Shown: positions 24,674 to 33,293, counted from the stretch's first letter. The stretch: DNA of 64,000 bases from Xanthobacteraceae bacterium (GCA_019746135.1 JAIESI010000069.1:33097-97096), one strand, 5' to 3'. Made by a program: numbers and translations. The notes: a model not told the origin generated them from the sequence alone.

Positions 24674-25576
24674 ATGCCCCGAACACAGCTCACCGTCATG
24701 GTGTTTCCCGGCACCCAGACGCTGCCGCTGTTCGCGGCGCAGGCGCAGGGCTTCTTCGCCGGGCGCGGGCTCGACATCGAGCTCAGGCCCGCGCCGAATT
24801 CCGAAGAGCAGCGCAAGGGCCTTGCCGAAGGCCGCTACCCGATCGTCCACGGCGCGGCAGACCAGTGCGTGGCGCTGGTCGAGGCCGGCACCGACGCGAT
24901 CATCGTCGCGGGCGGCGACAACGGCTTCAACCATCTGTTCGCGCAGCCGGAGATCGCGGCCATCGCCGACCTGCGCGGCAGGACGCTGGTCGCCGACGTT
25001 GCCAACACCGGCTGGTCGTTCGTGCTGTACGAAATCCTCCGGCGGCATGGACTTCGGCGCGGCGACTATTCGATTCACGAGGCCGGCGCGCCGTTCCGCC
25101 GCTTCGAGGCGATGCGAAGCGACAAGGCGATGGCCGCGACGATCCTCAATCCGCCGTTCGCGCTTCACGCCAAGCGCGCAGGACTGAGGGATTTGGGTCC
25201 GGTCGCCGGGCAGATCGGCCCGTATCTCGGCACCGTGCCGTATGTGCTGCGCGCGTGGGCTGCGGAACACGCCAGCACTTTGACCGCTTATCTCGCTGCC
25301 GCCATCGAAGGCCTGCGCTGGTCGCTCGATCCGGCGAATAAAAGCCCCGTCATCGGTCTCTATGCGGACCGGCTGAAGCTCGCGGCCGACATGGCGGCGG
25401 AAACCTACGCGATCGCTGCCGACCCCGTGAACGGACTCGCGCGCGACGCCGCCTTCGATCTCGAAGGTCTGAAAACCGTGCTTAGGCTGCGGACAGCATT
25501 CGAAGGCGGCAATGCGTCACCGGCCGAGAAATATTTCGATCTCGCCTGGCACCGGCGCGCGCTCGCCGGGCTGTGA
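24674..25576 (+). CDS. Substrate-binding protein, NMT1/SsuA-like, lacking a signal peptide
   Basis: 300-residue type 2 periplasmic-binding-protein fold related to the nitrate/taurine/thiamine-precursor group (LTVMVFPGTQTLPLFAAQAQ, GFFAGRGLDIELRPAPNSEE, GGDNGFNHLFAQPEIAAIAD). The ATG at 24674 gives no signal peptide, and in-frame upstream sequence lacks one too, so the protein should stay in the cytoplasm. No ABC permease or ATPase is adjacent. It may be an intracellular binding protein or enzyme of the THI5/NMT1 type rather than a transport receptor. It closes the operon that starts with the ferredoxin reductase. Confidence 0.8.
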   Translation: MPRTQLTVMVFPGTQTLPLFAAQAQGFFAGRGLDIELRPAPNSEEQRKGLAEGRYPIVHGAADQCVALVEAGTDAIIVAGGDNGFNHLFAQPEIAAIADLRGRTLVADVANTGWSFVLYEILRRHGLRRGDYSIHEAGAPFRRFEAMRSDKAMAATILNPPFALHAKRAGLRDLGPVAGQIGPYLGTVPYVLRAWAAEHASTLTAYLAAAIEGLRWSLDPANKSPVIGLYADRLKLAADMAAETYAIAADPVNGLARDAAFDLEGLKTVLRLRTAFEGGNASPAEKYFDLAWHRRALAGL

Positions 25577-25583
25577 CTTGACG

Positions 25584-26567
25584 TTATTCAGCTTTGATGT
25601 TCGCCGCCTTGATGATCGGCCACCACTTCTCCGTCTCGCCCTTGTGGAACGCGGCGAGGGCTTCCGGCGTCAGTTGATCGTGCGGCGGAATCTCGAATCC
25701 GACGTCGACGATGCGCTGGCGTGCGGCCGGATCGGCCAGGGTCTGCACCACCGCGGCGTTGAGCTTGGCGACGATGTCCTTCGGCGTGCCTTTCGGCGCC
25801 CAAAGCCCGGTCCACACCGAGATATGGATGCCCGACACGCCGGCCTCGTCCGCGGTCGGCAGATCGGGCAAGGCAGGCCAGCGCTGCCGGGACAGCACGG
25901 CATAACCCTTGGTCCGGCCGGCGCGAATGTGGGACAGCATCTGCGACGCCTCCGCGCCGATCCGCAGGTCGACCTGCCCGCCCACCAGATCCTGGTTGGC
26001 CGGACCGCCGCCCCGATAGGGCACGAACTGGAAGCGCGTGCCGGTCACGTTCTGGAAGTGGATGCCGCTGACATGGCCCGGACTGCCGGCGCCGACCGTG
26101 GCGGCGGTCGCCTTGTCGCCGTTGGCTTTGAGCCAGGCGACCAACTCCGGCAGCGTGTTCGGCGGCAACGTCTGCCGCCCGACGATCACGGTCGGCGCGA
26201 TCAGCAGCATCGCCACCGGTTCGAGATCGTTCAGGATGTCGTAGTTGATCGAATACATCGCCGGGCCGCCGACATGGCTGGTCCAGTTGCCCATGACGAC
26301 GGTGTAGCCGTCGGGCGTCGCGCGCACCGCCCGTCCCGTGCCGATGGTGCCGGACGCACCGCCCGCATTCTCGACCACGAGCGGCTGCCCGAGCGACGCC
26401 CGCATCCCGTCCAGCAGCAGGCGCGAGACCGTGTCCACCTGGCCGCCCGGCGGAAACGGCACCACGACGCTGATCGGGCGTGTCGGATAGGGCTGCGCGG
26501 ACGCGCCGGTGATCGCCGACACAGCGGAAAATGCCAGCGCCGCAAATGCCAGGCTCAGCTTTCGCAT
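25584..26567 (-). CDS. TctC/Bug-family periplasmic solute receptor 6
   Basis: 327-residue TctC receptor. The signal peptide MRKLSLAFAALAFSAVSAITGASA precedes QPYPTRP. Family marks are ISVVVPFPPGGQVDTVSRLL, VVENAGGASGTIG and TPDGYTVVMGN. It is convergent with the substrate-binding protein gene (7 bp between stops) and is followed upstream by a small Cys-rich gene on the same strand. No transporter membrane subunit is adjacent. The ligand is unknown. Confidence 0.92.
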   Translation of the reverse strand: MRKLSLAFAALAFSAVSAITGASAQPYPTRPISVVVPFPPGGQVDTVSRLLLDGMRASLGQPLVVENAGGASGTIGTGRAVRATPDGYTVVMGNWTSHVGGPAMYSINYDILNDLEPVAMLLIAPTVIVGRQTLPPNTLPELVAWLKANGDKATAATVGAGSPGHVSGIHFQNVTGTRFQFVPYRGGGPANQDLVGGQVDLRIGAEASQMLSHIRAGRTKGYAVLSRQRWPALPDLPTADEAGVSGIHISVWTGLWAPKGTPKDIVAKLNAAVVQTLADPAARQRIVDVGFEIPPHDQLTPEALAAFHKGETEKWWPIIKAANIKAE

Positions 26568-26596
26568 GTCGCACCTCGTTCAATGGCGGCAACACA

Positions 26597-26890
26597 TCAG
26601 CAGCATTCACATTGGTATTCGTCCGGCACCGCCAGCGCGCCCATGTACCAGCGCGGCGGCAAATCCTCAGCGGTCACGTCGGCCACCGGCTTGAACACCT
26701 TGAAATGGTGCCGCCGGCCCAAAGACCAGAACGCGATCACGGTCTCGACCGGCGGACAGCCCGGCACGGCGCAGGCCACCTCGGCCACCAGGATCGCGGT
26801 TTCACCCAGCGCGAAGCGCTCGCGCACCCACTCCCGCACGCGATCCAGCGCTGCCAAGTGTTCCGGGCTTTTCTTGCTGAAGGCCAGCAT
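26597..26890 (-). CDS. Small protein with C-terminal CxCC motif, function unknown
   Basis: 97-residue soluble protein on the minus strand from ATG 26890. I do not recognise a named domain with certainty. It has a helical N-terminus (LAALDRVREWVRERFALG), a central ETAILVAEVACAVPGCPPVET segment, then FWSLGRRHHFKVFKPV, and ends in DEYQCECC. Four cysteines (two in the ACAVPGC stretch) suggest metal binding. It lies 53 bp from the divergent alcohol dehydrogenase and 29 bp upstream of receptor 6. Confidence 0.75.
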   Translation of the reverse strand: MLAFSKKSPEHLAALDRVREWVRERFALGETAILVAEVACAVPGCPPVETVIAFWSLGRRHHFKVFKPVADVTAEDLPPRWYMGALAVPDEYQCECC

Positions 26891-26943
26891 TGCGCGCTTT
26901 AGAATGGCTCGTTACGACAGGCGGTCATTATCGGAGAAATGCA

Positions 26944-28053
26944 GTGGCAGAAAAAGTGCTGGCGGCCGTCAGAACCGCCCCGGGCAAGACCGAGATCCGC
27001 GAATATCCGATGCCGGATGTCCCGGCCGACGCCGCGCTGATGAAGATGGAGGTCGGCGGCATCTGCGGCACCGACGTCAAGCTCTACAAGCACCCGCCGA
27101 ACAACAAGCCCACCATCATGGGCCACGAGAACATCGGATACATCGCCAAAGCGGGCCGCGAGTTCACCCAGCGCAAGGGCTTCAAGGAAGGCGACCTGGT
27201 GTTCGTCGAGCACTATGTCTCCTGCGGCAAGTGCGAGTGGTGCCACGCCGGCCAGTACCGGCATTGCGAGAACACCAACTGGCGCACCAATCCGGACGCG
27301 ATCCGCTACGGCTACACGTCGGACGAAAAGCCGCCGCACCTGTGGGGCGGCTTTGCGCAATACATGTACCTGCCCTGGAACGCGGTCATTCATCACGTGC
27401 CCAAGGGCGTGACGCCGGAGCTCGCCGGCTTGGTGACGCCGATGGCGAACGGCGTCGAGTGGTCGCTGTTCGATGGCCAGGTCGGCTACAACTCCACCGT
27501 TCTCATCCAGGGGCCCGGCCAGCAGGGCCTGTCGCAGACGGTGATCTGCAAGCAGGCCGGTGCGTCGCTGGTCATCGTCACCGGCACCGCCAAGGACAAG
27601 GCGCGGATGGAGGTCGCCAAGAAGCTCGGCGCCGACCATGTGATCGACGTGAGCAAGGAAGACCCGCTCGCGCGCATCATGGAGATCACCGGCGGCAAGG
27701 GCGTCGACGTCGCGCTCGATTGCACCGCAGGTGCGGGCACGATCCCGATCATGCTCGGCATCGAGGCGCTCAAGCGCAAGGCCGGCATCATCGTCGCGCA
27801 GGGCGAATTACGCGAGTTCCCGAACTTCCCGCTGGAGAAATTCACGGTGAAGTTCATCACCATGAAGAGCGCGCGCGGCCACAGCTACCGCGCCTGCGAG
27901 CTGGCGCTGGAGCAGATTGCCTCGAAGCGCTTTCCGCTCGAACTCGTCACCACGCACCGTTTCGGCCTGAACGAGGTGGACAAGGCGATCAAGGCGGTGG
28001 GCGGCGAAGGCGTGCCGGACGTGATCCATGCCTCGCTGATGCCGTGGCTATAG
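26944..28053 (+). CDS. Zinc-dependent alcohol dehydrogenase (MDR family)
   Basis: 369-residue medium-chain dehydrogenase. A GTG start at 26944 with CGGAGAA six bases upstream gives a normal N-terminus. Catalytic zinc residues are Cys41 (GGICGTD) and His61-Glu62 (MGHEN). The structural zinc site is Cys94, Cys97, Cys100 and Cys108 (CGKCEWCHAGQYRHC). The NAD-binding GPGQQGLSQ loop lies near residue 190. It oxidises an alcohol or diol with NAD(P)+. The PdxA-like gene starts two bases after its stop, so the two likely act in one pathway. It is cytoplasmic. Confidence 0.93.
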   Translation: MAEKVLAAVRTAPGKTEIREYPMPDVPADAALMKMEVGGICGTDVKLYKHPPNNKPTIMGHENIGYIAKAGREFTQRKGFKEGDLVFVEHYVSCGKCEWCHAGQYRHCENTNWRTNPDAIRYGYTSDEKPPHLWGGFAQYMYLPWNAVIHHVPKGVTPELAGLVTPMANGVEWSLFDGQVGYNSTVLIQGPGQQGLSQTVICKQAGASLVIVTGTAKDKARMEVAKKLGADHVIDVSKEDPLARIMEITGGKGVDVALDCTAGAGTIPIMLGIEALKRKAGIIVAQGELREFPNFPLEKFTVKFITMKSARGHSYRACELALEQIASKRFPLELVTTHRFGLNEVDKAIKAVGGEGVPDVIHASLMPWL

Positions 28054-28055
28054 CG

Positions 28056-29015
28056 ATGAGCGGCCGGATCAGAATCGCGATCCCCGTCGGCGACCCCGCC
28101 GGCATCGGCCCGGAGATCAGCCTGAAGGCCGCGCTCGATCCCGCCGTGCGCGCGGCCTGCGATCCGGTGATCGTGTGCGATCCCGCGCTGCTGCAACGCC
28201 ACGCCAAGGCCTGCGGGCTCAAGTCCGACGTCGATATCCTGCCCTGCCCGCAACCGGAAACCGCGTCGCTCGGTTTCGGCGTCACCTCACCGGTCGCAGG
28301 CCGCGCCTCGATTGCGTTCTGCGCGGCTGCGGTGAAGGCCGCGATGAACCGCGACGTCGATGCCGTGGTGGCCGCGCCGCAGAACGAAACCTCGATCGCG
28401 CAGGCCGGCATCACGTTCGACGGCCATCCGTCGTTCGTCGCGCGGCAGACCGGAACCGATGAGAACGGCGTCTACATGATGCTGTGCTTCGGCGACAAGC
28501 GGATCGCCCACTGCACCCTGCATCGCAGCGTTCGCGATTCGATTACGCTCATCACGAAGGAGAATGTCGCGCGAACGATCCGCGCCGCCGACGTTGCGCT
28601 CAAGCGCATGGGCATTGCCGCGCCAAAGATCGCCGTCAGCGGCCTCAATCCGCACGCCGGCGAAGGCGGCCTGTTCGGCCGCGAGGAGATCGAGATCATT
28701 CGACCGGCGATGGACGCCGTTGCGGCGGAAGGATTGTCGGTCAGCGGCCCCTACGGGGCCGACACCATGTTCCATATGGGCGGCTTCGACGCCTTCGTGG
28801 TCATGCTGCACGACCAGGGGCACATCGCGACCAAGCTGCTCGCGCAGAACGCCGCCGCTGCGCTGACCATCGGCACGCCGATCCTGTTCGCCTCCGTGGC
28901 GCACGGCACTGGTCACGACATCGCCGGCAAGGGAATTGCCAACCCGGCGGCAATGATCGAAGCGGTGCTGATGATGGCGAAGGCGAAGCGGCCGGAAACG
29001 AACGCGGCGGCATAG
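28056..29015 (+). CDS. PdxA-family dehydrogenase (PdxA2/TphB-like)
   Basis: 319-residue member of the PdxA family. Family marks are IPVGDPAGIGPEI at residues 9-21 and metal-binding histidines in HCTLHRSV, NPHAGEGGLFGREE and MLHDQGH, with FASVAHGTGHDIAGKG near the end (usual T/SVDHGTA in PdxA). Besides vitamin B6 synthesis, the family includes catabolic forms: TphB, which rearomatises the terephthalate cis-diol, and erythronate- or threonate-phosphate dehydrogenases. With no other B6 genes here, and with an alcohol dehydrogenase, Rieske proteins and TctC receptors around, a TphB-like catabolic role is favoured by inference. It is translationally linked to the dehydrogenase upstream (2-bp gap). 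Confidence 0.88.
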   Translation: MSGRIRIAIPVGDPAGIGPEISLKAALDPAVRAACDPVIVCDPALLQRHAKACGLKSDVDILPCPQPETASLGFGVTSPVAGRASIAFCAAAVKAAMNRDVDAVVAAPQNETSIAQAGITFDGHPSFVARQTGTDENGVYMMLCFGDKRIAHCTLHRSVRDSITLITKENVARTIRAADVALKRMGIAAPKIAVSGLNPHAGEGGLFGREEIEIIRPAMDAVAAEGLSVSGPYGADTMFHMGGFDAFVVMLHDQGHIATKLLAQNAAAALTIGTPILFASVAHGTGHDIAGKGIANPAAMIEAVLMMAKAKRPETNAAA

Positions 29016-29020
29016 CCGCC

Positions 29021-29136
29021 CTCGTGTCCCGGACAAGCGAGCGCCATAGGCGCGAGCGCCGATCCGGGACCCCGCTGCCTTCCTGCTCGATCGCAACCGG
29101 GGTCTTGGGTCTCGCTGCGCTCGCCCGGGACACGAG
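29021..29136. repeat. Palindromic repeat, CTCGTGTCCCGG family, copy 2
   Basis: CTCGTGTCCCGG at the left end is the exact inverse of CCGGGACACGAG at the right end, with a nested GATCCGGGACCCC / GGGGTCTTGGGTC pair. It lies between the convergent PdxA-like and cupin genes. Confidence 0.8.
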
Positions 29137-29137
29137 G

Positions 29138-29716
29138 TCAGCGCGAGCCGCCGCCGTTCTTCATCAGCGCATCAAAACTCGGCGCATTCGCCACCTGGTC
29201 GAACCAGTCGAAGCCCATCTCCTTGACGATGCGGTTCGACATCACGATCAGCCGGCAGTCCTCGTGGTCGCCGGCGATGTGCTGATGGTTGGTGAAGGGC
29301 GGAATGTAGATGTAGTCGCCGCGCTTCCAGGAATAGGCCTTGGGCTCCGGCGCCCACTCCCACTTGAACGCCTCGAGGCAGTCCCACTTCAGGTCCCAGT
29401 GCAGGTCGTAGCCCGACCCCTCGACCACGAAGATCAGCTCCTCCCACATGTGGCGATGAATACCGGATTTCTCGCCGGGCTTGAGAAACTGCATATAGGC
29501 CTCGACGCACATCTCGCGCGTGTCGAGCTTCTCATGCACGAGATGCTTGATCAGGCCGTCGGCGCAGTGCTCCCACGGCATGTCCTCGGCCTTCACCACG
29601 TTGGTGCGGCTTTCATAGGCCTTGCGGAACTCCTGCGAGGCCTTGGCCTCGTCGGCGCGGTAGGTCGCGGTCTTGTTGCCGGAGAGCGCGGGCCCGCGAT
29701 CGGTGAAGAGTGTCAT
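29138..29716 (-). CDS. Single-domain cupin protein A
   Basis: 192-residue protein with one complete cupin. Motif 1 is KSGIHRHMWEELIFVVEGSG, with His-x-His-x3-Glu intact, and motif 2 is RGDYIYIPPFTNHQHIAG. ATG 29716 follows GGAGCCGCGCC. It is 12 bp downstream of cupin B, so the two are co-transcribed. The pair looks like the two halves of a bicupin, carried on separate genes, as compared with the fused forms at 6030 and 7406. A metal-dependent dioxygenase, isomerase or decarboxylase is plausible; the substrate is unknown. It is cytoplasmic. Confidence 0.85.
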   Translation of the reverse strand: MTLFTDRGPALSGNKTATYRADEAKASQEFRKAYESRTNVVKAEDMPWEHCADGLIKHLVHEKLDTREMCVEAYMQFLKPGEKSGIHRHMWEELIFVVEGSGYDLHWDLKWDCLEAFKWEWAPEPKAYSWKRGDYIYIPPFTNHQHIAGDHEDCRLIVMSNRIVKEMGFDWFDQVANAPSFDALMKNGGGSR

Positions 29717-29728
29717 GGCGCGGCTCCC

Positions 29729-30325
29729 TCAAATCTCGCTCGGCGGCTTGTAGTTCTCGGCGCCTTTCGGCGGAACCTTCGACGGCCATTCGACGATCTT
29801 CTGAAACAGCAGGTGCATGAACAGGAACAGCGGCTTGGCCTTGAACACCAGGAGGATCGCCTCTTCGTCCTTCGAGTCATTGAAGTGCTGGTGCACGCAG
29901 GCGTTCTCGACCAGCATCACGTCGCCCGCCTTCCAGGGGATGTGGCGGCCGTCGTGCACGTCATGGCCATGGCCCTTCAGCACATAGAACACCGCGCTGT
30001 TGAGATGGCCGTGCTTCTGGCCGCTCGCGCCCGGCGCATAGGCTTCGATGTGCGACTCGATCGATTGCGTGATGTTGACGGCCTGCGGCGAGATCACGCT
30101 CTTGCCGTAGTGACCGGGGCCGCCCTTCCACGGCACGTCCTTCGACGAGAACACCCGCGGCTGATCGATCAGTTGCTTGTAGAGATGGCTGTAGGTGCCT
30201 TCGAGCGCGCGAACGAACGTGCGTTTCTTGGCCCAGCGCTCCCAGTGCTGATTTTCTTTTTCCGCGCCTTCGGAGGTCGGCTGATTATGGCCGACGCCGG
30301 GAGGGTTTTCGAGAATCCCAGTCAT
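29729..30325 (-). CDS. Single-domain cupin protein B
   Basis: 198-residue cupin starting at ATG 30325. Motif 1 is ASGQKHGHLNSAVFYVLKGHG, which keeps His-x-His but has Ala at the usual Glu position. Motif 2 is WKAGDVMLVENACVHQHFND. The HQHFN element matches the bicupins at 6030 and 7406. It is the first gene of a two-gene operon with cupin A. The Shine-Dalgarno region lies in a perfect 13-bp tandem duplication, which is unusual. It is divergent from the TctC-type gene at 30478. Confidence 0.85.
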   Translation of the reverse strand: MTGILENPPGVGHNQPTSEGAEKENQHWERWAKKRTFVRALEGTYSHLYKQLIDQPRVFSSKDVPWKGGPGHYGKSVISPQAVNITQSIESHIEAYAPGASGQKHGHLNSAVFYVLKGHGHDVHDGRHIPWKAGDVMLVENACVHQHFNDSKDEEAILLVFKAKPLFLFMHLLFQKIVEWPSKVPPKGAENYKPPSEI

Positions 30326-30327
30326 CC

Positions 30328-30353
30328 AAGCGTTCCTTGCAAGCGTTCCTTGC
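30328..30353. repeat. Perfect 13-bp tandem duplication carrying the cupin B ribosome site
   Basis: AAGCGTTCCTTGC is repeated head to tail at 30328-30340 and 30341-30353. On the minus strand each copy supplies AAGGAACGC, the nearer one about eight bases before the cupin B ATG. The duplication thus doubles the ribosome-binding element. Confidence 0.75.
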
Positions 30354-30477
30354 GCGTTGTTCCCTGCGGCGAAATTCGAAACACCCTTATCGCGCGTCCT
30401 TGTCAAAGCAATCAAGCGGCAGGGATAATGCGGCAAAGCAAACGGCGGGCGATGTTGTTCCGGCGGGAGGAACGGGA

Positions 30478-31500
30478 ATGTTCGACGTGTTCCGGCGATG
30501 GTCGATCGCGATCGTGCCGCTGCTCGCGGCATGCTCGGGCGCGCTCGCGCAAAGCCCGGCCGATTTCTACAAGGGCAAGAACATTGACCTTTATATCGGC
30601 TACAGCGTCGGCGGCGCTTACGACCTCTATGCGCGCATGCTGGCGCGGCACATGGGCAAGCACATTCCGGGCAACCCGAACGTGCTGCCGAAGAACATGG
30701 ATGGCGCGGGCTCGCTCCGCCTCGCCAACTGGCTCTACAACGTCGCACCGAAGGACGGCTCGGCGTTCGGCATCATCGGCCGCGGCACCGGCTTCGACCC
30801 ACTCCTTGGCAACAAGGCGGCGCAGTTCGACGCCACCAAGTACACCTGGATCGGCAGCGCCAACAACGAGGTGAGCGTCTGCGTCGCCTGGAATACGAGC
30901 CCGATCAAGAAATTCGAGGACATGGTGACGCAAGAGCTGATCGTCGGCGGCACCAGCACGTCGGCCGACACCGACCAGTTTCCGCGCATCACCAACGGCG
31001 TGCTCGGCACCAGGATGAAGGTCGTCACCGGCTACCCCGGCGGCAACGAGGTGGGGCTCGCGATGGAGCGCGGCGAGGTGCAGGGCCGCTGCGGCTGGTC
31101 GTGGTCGAGCGTGAAGGCGACGCACCAGAAATCGCTGGACGAGAAGAAGTTCACCATCCTGGTCCAGCTCGCGCTCGACAAGCATCCCGACCTGCCGGAG
31201 GTGCCGCTGATCATCGATCTCGCCAAGACCGAGGAGCAGCGGCAGATCCTGCGGCTGATCTTCGCGCGACAGGCCATGGGCCGGCCGTTCGTCGGCCCGC
31301 CGAATATTCCGCCGGATCGCGCCAAGACGCTGCGCGACGCGTTCATGGCGACGATGCAGGACAAGGATTTCCTCGCCGACACCGCACGGTCGCAGATGGA
31401 GATCACGCCGGTGCCCGGCGATCAGGTGCAGGTGCTGGTCAAGGAAATCTATGCAACCCCGCCTGATGTCGTGAAAAAGGCGGCGTCAATGCTGCGATAG
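30478..31500 (+). CDS. TctC-like receptor 7, divergent type, possible lipoprotein
   Basis: 340-residue TctC relative of a more distant branch, with DFYKGKNIDLYIGYSVGGAYDLY in place of the usual VVPF-GG--D start, NPNVLPKNMDGAGSL, and GYPGGNEVGLAMERGEVQG. ATG 30478 follows GGGAGGAACGGGA. The N-terminus contains LLAAC with Cys19 after a hydrophobic core, so it could be lipid-anchored; an alternative type I cleavage after ALA (before QSPADF) is also possible. It is followed 35 bp later by the ThDP enzyme. The ligand is unknown. Confidence 0.88.
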   Translation: MFDVFRRWSIAIVPLLAACSGALAQSPADFYKGKNIDLYIGYSVGGAYDLYARMLARHMGKHIPGNPNVLPKNMDGAGSLRLANWLYNVAPKDGSAFGIIGRGTGFDPLLGNKAAQFDATKYTWIGSANNEVSVCVAWNTSPIKKFEDMVTQELIVGGTSTSADTDQFPRITNGVLGTRMKVVTGYPGGNEVGLAMERGEVQGRCGWSWSSVKATHQKSLDEKKFTILVQLALDKHPDLPEVPLIIDLAKTEEQRQILRLIFARQAMGRPFVGPPNIPPDRAKTLRDAFMATMQDKDFLADTARSQMEITPVPGDQVQVLVKEIYATPPDVVKKAASMLR

Positions 31501-31535
31501 ATCGCGCAACGTTTTCAAGCCAAACCGGAACTCCC

Positions 31536-33293
31536 ATGGACGCGAAGGTCACGAACTACACCGGCTGGCAGTCCGACGTCATCGTCGACTGCATCAAGCG
31601 CTACGATTTCCCCTACATCACGCTCAATCCCGGCGCGAGCTTCCGCGGCCTGCACGATTCGCTGGTCAACTACGGCGGCAATGAGCCGCCGATGATGCTG
31701 TGCAATCACGAAGAGATCGCGGTGCAGATCGCGCACGGCTACGCCAAGGCGACCGGCAAGCCGATGGTCGTGATCCTGCACAATCTCGTCGGCCTGCTGC
31801 ACGCCTGCATGGCGATCTACTACGCCTATCTCGACCGGGTGCCGATCTTCATCATCGGCGCGACCGGGCCGATGGACGAAAGCAAGCGCCGGCCGCACAT
31901 CGACTGGACCCACACCGCATTGGTGCAGGGCAACGCGGTGCGCGACTACGTCAAGTGGGACTACCAGCCGACCTCGATCGAGGGTGTGCCGGAATCGTTT
32001 GCCCGCGCCTACTCGATCATGATGACCGAGCCGAAGGGCCCGGTTTACATGTGCTACGACGCGGCCTTGCAGGAGTCTCCGAAGACCGGCGAGGTGCCGC
32101 TGCCGCCCTTAAGCGCCGTCGCCGCCCCCTCGCCGATGGCGCCCGACCCGCGCGCGATCGAAGCGATCGCCGACAAGCTCCTGAAAGCCGAGCACCCGAT
32201 GCTGCTGCCCGAATATGCCGGCCGCCGCGCCGGCGGTTTCGAGAGCATCGTCGAGCTGGCCGAGCTGACCGGCTCGGCGGTGTGGGACGTCAACAACGCG
32301 CTCAACTTTCCGAACAAGCATCCGCTCTGCCTCAGCATGGACAAGCCGTCGCTGAAGCACACCGACCTGATCCTCGGCCTCGACGTGAAGGATTGGGAGA
32401 AGCAACTCACCGAATTGAACAACGCCAAGCGCATCCGCGAGCTGCTGCCGCCGCCGAATTGCGACTACGTCGAGATCGGCTTCGCCGAATTGAACATCAG
32501 CAAATGGGCGATGGACTATTGCCGGATGCAGCCCTGCTCGGTGCGGGCGCTGGGCGATACGACCATCGGCATCCCCGAGCTGATCCGCATCTGCAAGGAG
32601 CGGATCGCCGGCAACTCGAACCTGCAAAAGAAAATCGCCGACCGCAAGGTTGCGATCGGCAAACGCCACGACCAGGTCTGGGCCAAGTGGCAGGAGGACG
32701 CAAAGCAGAACTGGGGCGCCTCGCCGCTCACCTTCTCCCGCCTCGCCATGGAGGTCTGGGACGTCATCAAGGACGAGGACTGGGTGCTCACCGCGAACGA
32801 GCTGAAGCACCAGGTGCGAAAGCTCTGGGACTTCGACAAGCCGTATCGCCATCCCGGCGTCGAGCTCGGCACCTCGACGCAGATCGGAATCTCGCTGGGT
32901 GTTGCCCTCGCGCACCGCGACAAGAAACGCATTGTCGTCAACATCCAGCCGGACGGCGACCTGATGTTCGACGCCGGCGCGCTCTGGATCGCCGCCAAGT
33001 ACCGGATCCCGATGCTGATCGTGATGCACAACAACCGCGCCTACTACAACGACTGGGCGCACCAGATCCGCATGGCGAAGCTGCGCGGCACCGATGAGGC
33101 CAAGGCGCATATCGGCATGGACCTGTTCGGCCCGGAGCCTGATTTCGGCGCGCTGGCGCGCTCGATGGGCTGCTATGGCGAAGGCCCGATCGACAATCCG
33201 AAGGACGTGAAGCCGGCGCTGCAACGCGCGCTGGCCGAGGTGAAGAAGGGCCGCTGCGCGCTGGTGGATACGATCACGCAGCATTCGCCTTGA
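31536..33293 (+). CDS. Thiamine-diphosphate enzyme (acetolactate-synthase/decarboxylase family)
   Basis: 585-residue three-domain ThDP enzyme. The PYR domain has the catalytic Glu in CNHEEIAVQIAHGYAKATG (about residue 59). The central domain is near 205-345. The PP domain carries the metal/ThDP motif PDGDLMFDAGALW...HNNRAYY at about 472-505. The family makes or breaks C-C bonds next to a carbonyl (acetolactate synthase, benzoylformate and oxalyl-CoA decarboxylases). It is flanked by two TctC-type genes in the same direction, which suggests that an imported 2-oxo acid is its substrate. No ALS small subunit is nearby, arguing against branched-chain synthesis. Confidence 0.9.
   Translation: MDAKVTNYTGWQSDVIVDCIKRYDFPYITLNPGASFRGLHDSLVNYGGNEPPMMLCNHEEIAVQIAHGYAKATGKPMVVILHNLVGLLHACMAIYYAYLDRVPIFIIGATGPMDESKRRPHIDWTHTALVQGNAVRDYVKWDYQPTSIEGVPESFARAYSIMMTEPKGPVYMCYDAALQESPKTGEVPLPPLSAVAAPSPMAPDPRAIEAIADKLLKAEHPMLLPEYAGRRAGGFESIVELAELTGSAVWDVNNALNFPNKHPLCLSMDKPSLKHTDLILGLDVKDWEKQLTELNNAKRIRELLPPPNCDYVEIGFAELNISKWAMDYCRMQPCSVRALGDTTIGIPELIRICKERIAGNSNLQKKIADRKVAIGKRHDQVWAKWQEDAKQNWGASPLTFSRLAMEVWDVIKDEDWVLTANELKHQVRKLWDFDKPYRHPGVELGTSTQIGISLGVALAHRDKKRIVVNIQPDGDLMFDAGALWIAAKYRIPMLIVMHNNRAYYNDWAHQIRMAKLRGTDEAKAHIGMDLFGPEPDFGALARSMGCYGEGPIDNPKDVKPALQRALAEVKKGRCALVDTITQHSP

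Noticed and set aside
25512..29015. One long plus-strand frame covering receptor 6, the dehydrogenase and the PdxA-like gene
   Set aside because: Only the last part (from 28056) matches a protein family. The earlier part is antisense or out of frame to clear genes, so it is not a fusion.
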